Source: an uncultured Bacteroidales bacterium (lineage in GTDB: Bacteria; Bacteroidota; Bacteroidia; Bacteroidales; Paludibacteraceae). Taken from it: a DNA stretch of 64,000 nucleotides. The stretch covers positions 44,638 to 108,637 of the forward strand of contig CAIWCC010000141.1 in assembly GCA_903911085.1 (NCBI GenBank), in the 5' to 3' direction. The notes beneath the pieces were generated by a model. That model was not told the DNA's origin and searched no databases. It saw only the letters and a program-made list of their open reading frames with translations. Positions 8,363 through 16,876 of this stretch are shown piece by piece. A program made the position numbers and the translations under genes. Position 1 is the first letter of the stretch, and the number at the start of each line of letters is the position of its first letter.

Positions 8363-10949
8363 CCAAACTCCGGCTGAATTAGCTGCTATTAACACTTTGC
8401 GGACTAATTATTCAAAATCAATGTACCGTTCACAGGATTTGGTGGCAGATACTTATACTATTTGTCTTGCCCAACTTCAAAGTAATGGGCAGTTTGCGGA
8501 CTATGTTGTTGCTGAGAACACATTGAAAAATAGCAATTCTTTTTTATCCGTCTATTCTGCTCCACAAAGCGATGCTGGTGATTTTTTGTTGACCTGCTTT
8601 ACTCGGATTTGGCGCATTGCCGAAAATTTCAGGGGAAAAACCATACCCGATGATATTCGTATCAAACTTTATAATTCCATTTTGTATTATGGTAATCTGG
8701 AAACCTCACGTCCCAATGTAAGTAGTCGTTTTCACCGTTCGTGTTTTGCCATTCCTAATTGTGCAGTTAATACCTATTTCTGCTTACTTTCCACCATGGA
8801 ATTAATTGAAAATGCAACAATTACCGATGTTCTGAGCGTAGCTGCTAATTCCAAGTTGAAAGCGTTGGGCATGCAAACTTGGACGCAACCCTACCGAAAT
8901 GATGCTACCGATGCCAATGTGGTTAGTGTAGAGAGATTCAGAAACCATGTGTGGTGGGTAGGTGGAAATGCCCTTGCTTATAGATGTTTATTGCCCGTAG
9001 CGGCTATGCATCGGTCAGCAGCAATGGTAAACGTAATTTCGCAAGTGGCCATAGGTGCGCTTTCTACTGTTTCGCAAACCACTTATGACACTGCCTTTTG
9101 GATTGAAGGATTCACTACCGATGGCGCAGGATGGGGTCATGGAAAACAATGTTTAATATGGGGTTATCCAGCCGATGGTGCATCTACGGCTTTGGATTTG
9201 CTAAACACACTTTCGTTTACACCATGGCTTCAAAAGCTCGACAGAGGAAATACCGATGCTGTTCTGAATTACATCCGCAGGTCTGCATTTTACTACCACA
9301 ATGGTTATGTACCGCCTTTGTTCGACAGAACGAATGCCACAGCAAACAAAGCAGCTGCGAATATTAAAACCGCCAACATTGCAGCAAAAATGCTCAACAA
9401 TTTTTCTTCTGCATTAACAGCAGCCGAAATCTCTGAGCTGAATCAGTTCAAAACGGAAGCCACCAGCAACAAAATCAGTATGACTGGTTACCCTAATGGA
9501 AGCTACAACGGGTCGCGCTATTTTTTCAATAACGATGACTTGATAAAAAAGAACAAAGATTACATGGTTTTAATCAATATGACTTCCTCGCGTACTTATG
9601 GGTTGGAAAGTGCCATTGATGCTGCCAATGGTTTTAATCTATACTCGTGCGATGGAGCAACGCTTTACCAACGTTCGGGCGATGAATATGTAAAAGCAAT
9701 AGGTGCCATGAATCAGAGCGCATTGCCAGGCATTACTACCCGTCAAATTAATAATAGTGCTTTGGTGGGCATCACGCTTTGGGGTGGTTTTAACAGTAAG
9801 CATAATTTTGCAGCAGGTGCTACCAGTTTGGGTACTAACTTTGCCAGTGGATTTATTTATGAGAAACAAGATGCACCAGCTACTGATGCAGGGACAACTC
9901 CAAACAATCAGAATCCACTCATTTATGGAGTAAAAGCCTACAAGGGTTATTTTATGTTTGGCGATATAATGGTGGCAATGGGTGCGGGAATAACTAATCT
10001 GAAAACTGCTCTTGCAGGAAATATTGTTACTTCGGTGGAACAAACCCTGCGAAAATCGGATTTGGCAGTAAATGGCACAGCTGTAACTGCCACCACTTTC
10101 ACAGAAGTATTAAAAACTGCTACCGATAATACGGCAGCCACAAAATGGGTTTTGAACAATGGTTTTGCTTTTGGTGTGTTATCAGCCTATACTACAGGCG
10201 AAGTGAAACTGACTGCCGAAACTCGAAATACGATTTGGCAAACATTGGCTCCAGTGGTGAATACGGCGGCTGAGACTACCCAACCCATGATGCAGTTACA
10301 AATTGACCACGGAAAAACCGTTACAAACGGAACCTATCTATATCTGGTTTCGGCTACAGGAATTGTTCCTACGCAATTGCCCATAATTATTTCAAACAGC
10401 ACTTCACTTCAAGCTGCTGCAGCAGCCGACAGTTCAGTCATTGGTGCAGTTTTCTACGATAATTCAAAGGGATTCACTTTTGGAAAATATAGCTATAGCT
10501 TGTCATCACCAGTGTCATTATTGATCGAAAATTACAATTCCGATTCCATTTCGATAACTGTTACAGATGCCACCATGAACAGTGCTTTACTAAAAACAAC
10601 ATTGACAACTACACTTCCAATTTCGGGAAATAATGTAACCAAAACTGGCAATAATTATAGTCTGTCCATTGATTTGCCGAAGGGTGAACTTTGTGGGTCG
10701 CCTGTGACCGTGAAAGTAAAAAGAATAAAAATATCTACAGATATTCAATCGGTTGTAGATGTCTTGAACTTGAAAATAAATGGTCGTACAGTCTATTTTC
10801 CATCAGTAGTAAATCAACTTTCGGTTTTCAATTTACTTGGTGTTAGCATTGATAATGTTCAAAATACAAACTTTTGCGTTTTGCCTAAAAATGGAGTTTA
10901 CATTCTGAGATTTGATGGCAAAGTAAAAAAAATAAAAATCGGTAAATAA
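8307..10949 (+). CDS. Polysaccharide lyase family 8-like lyase with T9SS sorting domain
   Basis: This 880-residue protein has a signal peptide (MKKIALLLFFATIISILFSQ), an alpha/alpha-toroid N-terminal domain and beta-sandwich domains of the PL8 hyaluronate/chondroitin/xanthan lyase family. The motif DGAGWGH gives the catalytic His (H278), with the catalytic Tyr nine residues later (Y287), the spacing of chondroitinase AC. The Asn motif NHVWWVGGNALAY lies upstream. In the place where the next gene has R-x3-R, only R341 is kept and position 345 is Thr. A T9SS CTD closes the protein (GVYILRF...KKIKIGK), so it should be surface or extracellular. PL8 enzymes cut before a uronic acid by beta-elimination. 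Substrate specificity is not readable here. It is the first gene of an operon running to 19290. Confidence 0.88.
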   Translation: MKKIALLLFFATIISILFSQTPAELAAINTLRTNYSKSMYRSQDLVADTYTICLAQLQSNGQFADYVVAENTLKNSNSFLSVYSAPQSDAGDFLLTCFTRIWRIAENFRGKTIPDDIRIKLYNSILYYGNLETSRPNVSSRFHRSCFAIPNCAVNTYFCLLSTMELIENATITDVLSVAANSKLKALGMQTWTQPYRNDATDANVVSVERFRNHVWWVGGNALAYRCLLPVAAMHRSAAMVNVISQVAIGALSTVSQTTYDTAFWIEGFTTDGAGWGHGKQCLIWGYPADGASTALDLLNTLSFTPWLQKLDRGNTDAVLNYIRRSAFYYHNGYVPPLFDRTNATANKAAANIKTANIAAKMLNNFSSALTAAEISELNQFKTEATSNKISMTGYPNGSYNGSRYFFNNDDLIKKNKDYMVLINMTSSRTYGLESAIDAANGFNLYSCDGATLYQRSGDEYVKAIGAMNQSALPGITTRQINNSALVGITLWGGFNSKHNFAAGATSLGTNFASGFIYEKQDAPATDAGTTPNNQNPLIYGVKAYKGYFMFGDIMVAMGAGITNLKTALAGNIVTSVEQTLRKSDLAVNGTAVTATTFTEVLKTATDNTAATKWVLNNGFAFGVLSAYTTGEVKLTAETRNTIWQTLAPVVNTAAETTQPMMQLQIDHGKTVTNGTYLYLVSATGIVPTQLPIIISNSTSLQAAAAADSSVIGAVFYDNSKGFTFGKYSYSLSSPVSLLIENYNSDSISITVTDATMNSALLKTTLTTTLPISGNNVTKTGNNYSLSIDLPKGELCGSPVTVKVKRIKISTDIQSVVDVLNLKINGRTVYFPSVVNQLSVFNLLGVSIDNVQNTNFCVLPKNGVYILRFDGKVKKIKIGK

Positions 10950-10973
10950 TTAATCAAATTAAAAAATACAGCA

Positions 10974-13436
10974 ATGAAATTCATATATTTTCTATTTCTA
11001 TTTATCTCAATTTCTCTCATCACTTTTGCCCAAAAAGTAGAAACTGAATATGCCATCAACAATTATCATCGTTACTATTCCGACGGTCAGAAAGTAAAAG
11101 ATGTCGTTAAAGAAAAATCCATACAGGAATACCGTCAGTATTATTCCAAGAATGGTTATCGCCTTAGTCAGCTAAATGCATGTAAATTGAGCTGGCAGGA
11201 GTGTGTACAGCAACTTGCCGACGATGGTCAATTTAAAGATTTGATAGCCTTAGAAAATAAAATTAAGAATGAAAAGATGTTATTCGCAACTTTTTACGGC
11301 ACTGAAAATATTGTCGCGAACTTTTTGACAGATGCTCACAACCGTATCTGGCGAATTGCCGAAGCATATAAAAAAGGAAGTTATAAAGCATCAGACGAAA
11401 CATACTCATTATTTCTAAAAGCAATTTTGCATTATGGAACCATTGAAATAGGTCGTTCCAACACACTACCTCGTTTTCATGCTTCCTGTTTTGCCATTCC
11501 TACGGCGGCGGTGAATATTTATTTTTGTATGCTGAAAAAGATGGACGAAGTGGAAGCTGGAACAGAAAAAAACGAACAGTTGGTTGCAGTTTGCGACATG
11601 CTCAAAACACTCGGTTTACAGGTTTGGACGCAACCGCTGCGTAAAGACGAAACCGATAAAAACGTGGTGCAAATTGAACGATTCCGAAACCACGTGTGGT
11701 GGGTTGGAGGCAATGCGCTAGCTTATCGCTCGCTTTTGCCGGTATCATTTATGTATAAATCCATTCCGATGGTTGATTTGATAGCAGAAGTTAGCCAAAA
11801 ATGCATCAGTACCACTTCGCAAAATACTTATAATGAAGCCTTTTGGACTGAAGGTTTTACTACCGATGGAGCTGGCTGGGGCCATGGCAAACAATGCTTG
11901 ATTTGGGGTTATCCAATTGATGGCACTTCCAATGCATTGGCAATGCTCAACAGCCTGAAAGGTTCACCTTGGGCAAAAATACTTTCACGTGGAAATGTGA
12001 ACGCTCTGTTTAACTTTTTTAGAGGTGCTAACTGGTATTATTACAAAGGCAACACTTTGCCGGGATTGGATCGTACTTCGATGCGCTACGATTTGGAGTC
12101 AAAACCCATTCGATATATGGGGATGATAAGCACATTGATTAATGACTGGAAAGATTCATTTACAGCAGAAGAATTATCTGAATTAAAGCAACTTGCACAA
12201 GAAGGAGCTAAAAAGAACATCAATATGGGAACGCTAAATGATGGCGTTTTCACCGGTACACGCTGGTTTTTCAACAATGATGATTTGATGAAGAAAAATG
12301 ACCGCTATCATATCATGGTTAATATGGCCTCGGTGCGTTGCGATGGACTGGAAAGTGCACCGGAGTCGGCTGATAAATATAATTTTTTCACTGCCGACGG
12401 TGCAACATTGTTTCAAAGAAACGGCGATGAGTATCGAAAAGTTTTTGGTGCTTGGGATGTAACCGCAACACCAGGAGTTACAGCACGCCAAGGAATGGAA
12501 AAACTCAAACCAGTTACGAATTGGCGTGGCTATTGTAGCAAATTTAATTTTGCCGGTGCGGCTACCAATGGAAGCGTAAATGCGGTGGCTGGATTTATTT
12601 TCGAAAAAATGAACGGTTCCGACAAAGATAACGTGAACGACAAAGGAACAAACAATGTAAAAAACCCTACTTTGTACGGCATAAAAGCTCATAAATCGTA
12701 TTTTATGTTAGGCGATTATTTTGTGGCATTAGGAGCAGGAATAACTAACCTAAATCCTGAAATGGAAGGTGCAATTCGCACTACCATTGACCAAACTGCT
12801 AAAACCGAAGATGTACAAATTATCAGCAATGGACAGACAAAACCCGTTAGTGAAGGGATTCATAACTTTATACAAAATGGCAAACCTGTTTGGGTAATTC
12901 AAAAAGATAAATTTGCCTACAGCATTTTACCCGAATACTCCAAAAATGCCTATTTTGTAAGCGAAAACATGAAAACTGACTGGGCAAAGATGAATTATGA
13001 TAATAAAGAAAGAACAGGTCTGCCAGAAAATGTTGATATGCTGCGACTTTGGATTGACCACGGACAGAAAGTAGTGAACGGAACTTACGGTTATGTGGTG
13101 TATGCAGGTGCAGACGTACCCAACACAAAACTGCCTTTTAGCGTGTTGCAAAATGACACGTTGGTGCAAGCCATACAATCGACCGACCAAAAAGTTACAG
13201 AAGTTGTGTTGTTTAAACAGAATAGTCAGTTAAGAACTAAAAGTATTTTGCTGAGTGCTTCTGCTCCATGTGTAATTTTGATAGAGACAAAAGGTAATGA
13301 AAAGTTACTTTCTGTCAACGACCCACAAATGGATGCCAAATTAAAACAAATTAAAATAGTACTCAACGGAAAAACCATTACTGTAGAAATGCCACAGGGT
13401 GAATTGTGTGGAAAACCAGTTACAATCAAGATATAA
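10974..13436 (+). CDS. Polysaccharide lyase family 8-like lyase, no T9SS tail
   Basis: This close paralogue of the preceding lyase has 820 residues and the signal peptide MKFIYFLFLFISISLITFAQ. It keeps the NHVWWVGGNALAYR motif, the catalytic DGAGWGH His (H304), the Tyr nine residues on (Y313), and the Arg pair R367/R371 spaced as in characterised PL8 enzymes. It ends at GELCGKPVTIKI, exactly where its neighbour continues into a sorting domain. It is therefore probably periplasmic, whereas the neighbour is exported. An N-terminal insertion (about residues 25-60, Tyr/Lys-rich) is not shared. The gap to the upstream gene is 24 bases and to the downstream gene 3 bases, so it is co-transcribed. 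Confidence 0.88.
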   Translation: MKFIYFLFLFISISLITFAQKVETEYAINNYHRYYSDGQKVKDVVKEKSIQEYRQYYSKNGYRLSQLNACKLSWQECVQQLADDGQFKDLIALENKIKNEKMLFATFYGTENIVANFLTDAHNRIWRIAEAYKKGSYKASDETYSLFLKAILHYGTIEIGRSNTLPRFHASCFAIPTAAVNIYFCMLKKMDEVEAGTEKNEQLVAVCDMLKTLGLQVWTQPLRKDETDKNVVQIERFRNHVWWVGGNALAYRSLLPVSFMYKSIPMVDLIAEVSQKCISTTSQNTYNEAFWTEGFTTDGAGWGHGKQCLIWGYPIDGTSNALAMLNSLKGSPWAKILSRGNVNALFNFFRGANWYYYKGNTLPGLDRTSMRYDLESKPIRYMGMISTLINDWKDSFTAEELSELKQLAQEGAKKNINMGTLNDGVFTGTRWFFNNDDLMKKNDRYHIMVNMASVRCDGLESAPESADKYNFFTADGATLFQRNGDEYRKVFGAWDVTATPGVTARQGMEKLKPVTNWRGYCSKFNFAGAATNGSVNAVAGFIFEKMNGSDKDNVNDKGTNNVKNPTLYGIKAHKSYFMLGDYFVALGAGITNLNPEMEGAIRTTIDQTAKTEDVQIISNGQTKPVSEGIHNFIQNGKPVWVIQKDKFAYSILPEYSKNAYFVSENMKTDWAKMNYDNKERTGLPENVDMLRLWIDHGQKVVNGTYGYVVYAGADVPNTKLPFSVLQNDTLVQAIQSTDQKVTEVVLFKQNSQLRTKSILLSASAPCVILIETKGNEKLLSVNDPQMDAKLKQIKIVLNGKTITVEMPQGELCGKPVTIKI

Positions 13437-13439
13437 AAA

Positions 13440-14810
13440 ATGAAAAAGACTCAATTGTTATTAGTTGCCATTATAGTATTGGCACAAGGGCTTATGGCTC
13501 AAGAAACACCTTCCAAAGAGTATCAAGTTCGTTATCAAGAAGTAATGAAACAGACGCAATGGTTTCGCGAAGCTCGCTTTGGTATGTTTATCCATTTTGG
13601 AGCGTATGCCGTTCCGGGGCGTGGCGAATGGGTAAAATCGAATGAAAGACTGACCACCGAAGGATACCAAAAATATGTGGATGCGTTTAATCCGATTGAT
13701 TTTGATGCTAAAAAATGGGCTAAAGCTGCTAAAGCTGCCGGAATGAAATACGCTGTTTTGACGGCAAAACATCACGATGGATTTTGCTTGTTCGATAGCA
13801 AACTGACTGATTACAAACTCAGCAAACAATTTGGCGGTCGCGATGTAGTGCGCGAATTTCTAGATGCTTTCCGTGCCGAAGGGCTGAAAGTGGGTTTGTA
13901 TTATTCTATTATCGACTGGCATCACCCCGATTATCCAAACGTTGGAAATCATCCGCAACGCGGCGACAAAGAATATGCAAAACGCAACTTCAAATGGGAT
14001 AATTACTTGAAATACATGCATGGACAGGTGGAAGAATTGACCAAAAACTACGGAAAACTTGACATTATGTGGTTCGATTATTCTTTTCCGGAGTATTACG
14101 AAGAAAAATGGAAAGCAAAAGAATTGGTAAAAATGATTCGTACCAATCAACCCACTATCATACTGGATAACAGATTGGAAGAAAACACAGGGGTTGTTGG
14201 CAGCGTGAGAACAATAAGCGAGTTAGGCGATTTCGACACGCCCGAACAAGGCATTCCCGAAGCACCGCTGGTGGATAAATACAATAACCCAATTCCTTGG
14301 GAAACTTGCCTGACCATGAATGGCGTTTGGGGTTACAGCGAGCAGGACAAAAACTGGAAATCGCCAGAGCTGATTATTCATAGTTTGGTGAACTGCGTGA
14401 GCAAAAATGGAAATATGTTGCTGAATGTAGGTCCCGATCCACGCGGTAATTTCCCTGCCGATTGCCTCAATATCTTATCGGAAGTGGGAAAATGGATGGA
14501 TAAAAATGGCGAAAGTATTTATGGCGCTGGTGCTAGTTCGCTCAAAAGACAAGATTGGGGACGTTACACGCAAAAAGGAAATTCGATTTATGCACATTGG
14601 TTGTATCCGGTTTTGGGCGATATAAACGCAAAAGGGATTAATGTAGAGTCGGTTAAAAATGTATTTATGCTCAATTCGGGAGCAGAACTGGAAACCTATA
14701 AAACATGGTTTGGAAATAAGGAAACTGATAATCTTTTTATAAAAGTAAGTAAATCGCCACAGAAACCGGATTTGTTGGATACTGTGATTAAAATTGAAAT
14801 GAAAAAATAA
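13440..14810 (+). CDS. GH29 alpha-L-fucosidase
   Basis: This 456-residue secreted enzyme (signal peptide ending LMAQ) shows the GH29 barrel motifs: FGMFIHFGAY near the N-terminus, AKHHDGFCLFDS, VGLYYSIIDWH, and the nucleophile motif DIMWFD with Asp213. GH29 enzymes release terminal alpha-L-fucose with retention. No T9SS tail is present, so a periplasmic location is likely. It sits between two pairs of PL8-type lyases with gaps of 3 and 11 bases, suggesting that it trims fucose from the same polymer. The sub-family (A or B, aryl-fucoside versus Lewis-type specificity) cannot be decided from sequence by eye. Confidence 0.92.
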   Translation: MKKTQLLLVAIIVLAQGLMAQETPSKEYQVRYQEVMKQTQWFREARFGMFIHFGAYAVPGRGEWVKSNERLTTEGYQKYVDAFNPIDFDAKKWAKAAKAAGMKYAVLTAKHHDGFCLFDSKLTDYKLSKQFGGRDVVREFLDAFRAEGLKVGLYYSIIDWHHPDYPNVGNHPQRGDKEYAKRNFKWDNYLKYMHGQVEELTKNYGKLDIMWFDYSFPEYYEEKWKAKELVKMIRTNQPTIILDNRLEENTGVVGSVRTISELGDFDTPEQGIPEAPLVDKYNNPIPWETCLTMNGVWGYSEQDKNWKSPELIIHSLVNCVSKNGNMLLNVGPDPRGNFPADCLNILSEVGKWMDKNGESIYGAGASSLKRQDWGRYTQKGNSIYAHWLYPVLGDINAKGINVESVKNVFMLNSGAELETYKTWFGNKETDNLFIKVSKSPQKPDLLDTVIKIEMKK

Positions 14811-14821
14811 ATTTTTAGAAT

Positions 14822-16876
14822 ATGAACTTGAGTTTTGTTAAAATAGTTATTGCTTGGTTATTGTTGTGTACCAATGTCGGTTTAAAAGCATCTGACTTTT
14901 CAATCATTTACGACCGGATGTTTAATGAGTATCTGAGCAATCCGTCAAAGAGCGGAGTGGAATCCTTACTCCAAAAAATGGATGACAAGGGAAGATTCAA
15001 AGGCATTGATTATCAGGCCAAAGATGGGTCACCACGCAAACATGTTCAGAATCTGATAAATCTTGCAGCAGCTTACCAAAACTCAGGGAACAGTTTTTAT
15101 CGTAATGAAGACCTAAAAAAAGCCTATTTGTTATCTCTGAATTTTTGGATTGATACGAATAATGAGGCATCTAATTGGTGGTTTCGTTATATTCCTTACC
15201 CCAAAGAATTATCCAAAAGTGTCATTTTAATGGCGCAGGAAATAAAAAAAGACAAAGTGCTATTTGATAAAACCATCAAATATCTACGTTGGAGTTACGA
15301 AAATGCTTCTCCGAGTAGATTGACCGGTGCAAATGGTGCTGATATAATTATGGGCTCTTTGGCAGCTTCAGTAATGACTGATAACCACGAACAAATGATT
15401 GATTTCAGAAATCAAATGGATAGATTATTGTCAATTCAGAATGGTGGTGAAGGAGTAGAACCAGATTACATGTTCAGTCAACATTCTCAAGGAGGAAAAG
15501 CCCGTCAGATTTATTACGGAAATTATGGAAAAGAATTTATCAATTCGGTACTTTTCTACTTTGAATTTTGCAACAACACGCAGTACAATTCCGTCGGCAT
15601 TTCGCTGCTCGAAGATATGTATGTGAACGGCGTTCAGTGGATTTTTTTCAACAAAAACTACGACCCTAATCAGGCGGGTAGGTACAATACCTCCAATCAG
15701 TATTACGGGCAGTTTGAAAGCATGACCAAACGTTTGTTAAACCTCCAAACATCAAGAAAAGACGAATTAAAAAAAGTATATGAACGCATAACAGGCGAAA
15801 ATAGTTTGACAGGCAACCGTATGTTCTGGCGGTTCGACTACATGATTAATCGCCGTGCAGATTATATGGTCAGTACCCGTATGTCATCCACCCGCACTGC
15901 AGGAAGCGAAGCTGGTTTGGGATTTGGTGAATACAATTATTATTCTGGTAATGGAACAAACTATATTTTTGTAAGCGGAAATGAATACAGTGGAGATTAT
16001 TTTAAAAAGTTCAATCACAGGCAATTTCCAGGCATTACCGCCGAGCAAGACAGTGCCAAACTTCCCATCCCAAACTGGGGAGAAAATGCCTCGAATGGCA
16101 ACCCGTTTGCTGGTGGCGTGAGCGACAGCACTTATGGAACTTGCGGCATGATACTGGATCGTAGAGAATTACAAGCTCACAAATCATGGTTTTATTTCGA
16201 TGAGGAATTTGTGTGTTTGGGTGCCGGAATCCATCAAACAAATGGGAAAGCTTTAGTATATACCACGTTAAACCAATGCAATGCAAACGGTGAAGTTCAA
16301 TATTCGACCAAAGGAAAGACTTCGAAATTAAAAGACCCGAAAGAGATAATAAATGTAAATTGGGTGTTACATGGAAAAATTGGATATTTCAATTTGGAAC
16401 CAACCTCAACTTTTGTGGTAGCTTGCGATAGCATTTTGTTTAGTGCCAATATTAATCATGGTGTAAATCCGAAAAATGGAACTTACGCATACATCGTAAA
16501 ACCCAGAATGGAATCCATTTCGGAAGCCAAAAAATACGGAAAAAACATTCCTGTGCAAATTATTTCCAATACTGACAAAATACAGGCAGTTAAAAACACA
16601 AAACTGAATGTGACGGAAGTTGTTTTTTATGAGGCTGGTTCACTTCAACTTAGCAATGAGAAATCGATTGTGGTAGATGCTCCTTGTGCACTTTTGTGGA
16701 AAGAAAATACTGGTCAAATAACCTTGGCCAACCCACTTTGCGAAACAAAAAATCCGTCAGTCATCATAGTGAAAATTCAAAATAAAGATAAAATAACTGA
16801 AATTGCATTTCAAATGCCAACTGGAGTTAAATCGGGAAGTAGTGTAACTAAGAAATTATTATTTGAGAAGAAATGA
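14822..16876 (+). CDS. Polysaccharide lyase family 8-like lyase, short form without T9SS tail
   Basis: This 684-residue protein belongs with PL8, nearer the chondroitin AC / xanthan lyase branch than the two upstream lyases. It has TGANGADIIMGSLAAS for the Asn motif, EPDYMFSQH with catalytic His H221, then a longer loop leading to GNYG with Tyr235 (14 residues on, against 9 in chondroitinase AC). The later STRTAGSEAG segment and FPGITAEQ match the conserved PL8 core around the catalytic Glu. The signal sequence (MNLSFVKIVIAWLLLCTNVGLKA) contains a Cys but no proper lipobox. The stop overlaps the next gene's start by four bases (ATGA), so the two are translationally coupled. Confidence 0.85.
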   Translation: MNLSFVKIVIAWLLLCTNVGLKASDFSIIYDRMFNEYLSNPSKSGVESLLQKMDDKGRFKGIDYQAKDGSPRKHVQNLINLAAAYQNSGNSFYRNEDLKKAYLLSLNFWIDTNNEASNWWFRYIPYPKELSKSVILMAQEIKKDKVLFDKTIKYLRWSYENASPSRLTGANGADIIMGSLAASVMTDNHEQMIDFRNQMDRLLSIQNGGEGVEPDYMFSQHSQGGKARQIYYGNYGKEFINSVLFYFEFCNNTQYNSVGISLLEDMYVNGVQWIFFNKNYDPNQAGRYNTSNQYYGQFESMTKRLLNLQTSRKDELKKVYERITGENSLTGNRMFWRFDYMINRRADYMVSTRMSSTRTAGSEAGLGFGEYNYYSGNGTNYIFVSGNEYSGDYFKKFNHRQFPGITAEQDSAKLPIPNWGENASNGNPFAGGVSDSTYGTCGMILDRRELQAHKSWFYFDEEFVCLGAGIHQTNGKALVYTTLNQCNANGEVQYSTKGKTSKLKDPKEIINVNWVLHGKIGYFNLEPTSTFVVACDSILFSANINHGVNPKNGTYAYIVKPRMESISEAKKYGKNIPVQIISNTDKIQAVKNTKLNVTEVVFYEAGSLQLSNEKSIVVDAPCALLWKENTGQITLANPLCETKNPSVIIVKIQNKDKITEIAFQMPTGVKSGSSVTKKLLFEKK

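Noticed and set aside
14856..14890. Lipoprotein signal on the PL8 protein at 14822
   Set aside because: A Cys follows leucines but the residue before it is Leu, which does not fit the lipobox, so a plain signal peptide is assumed.
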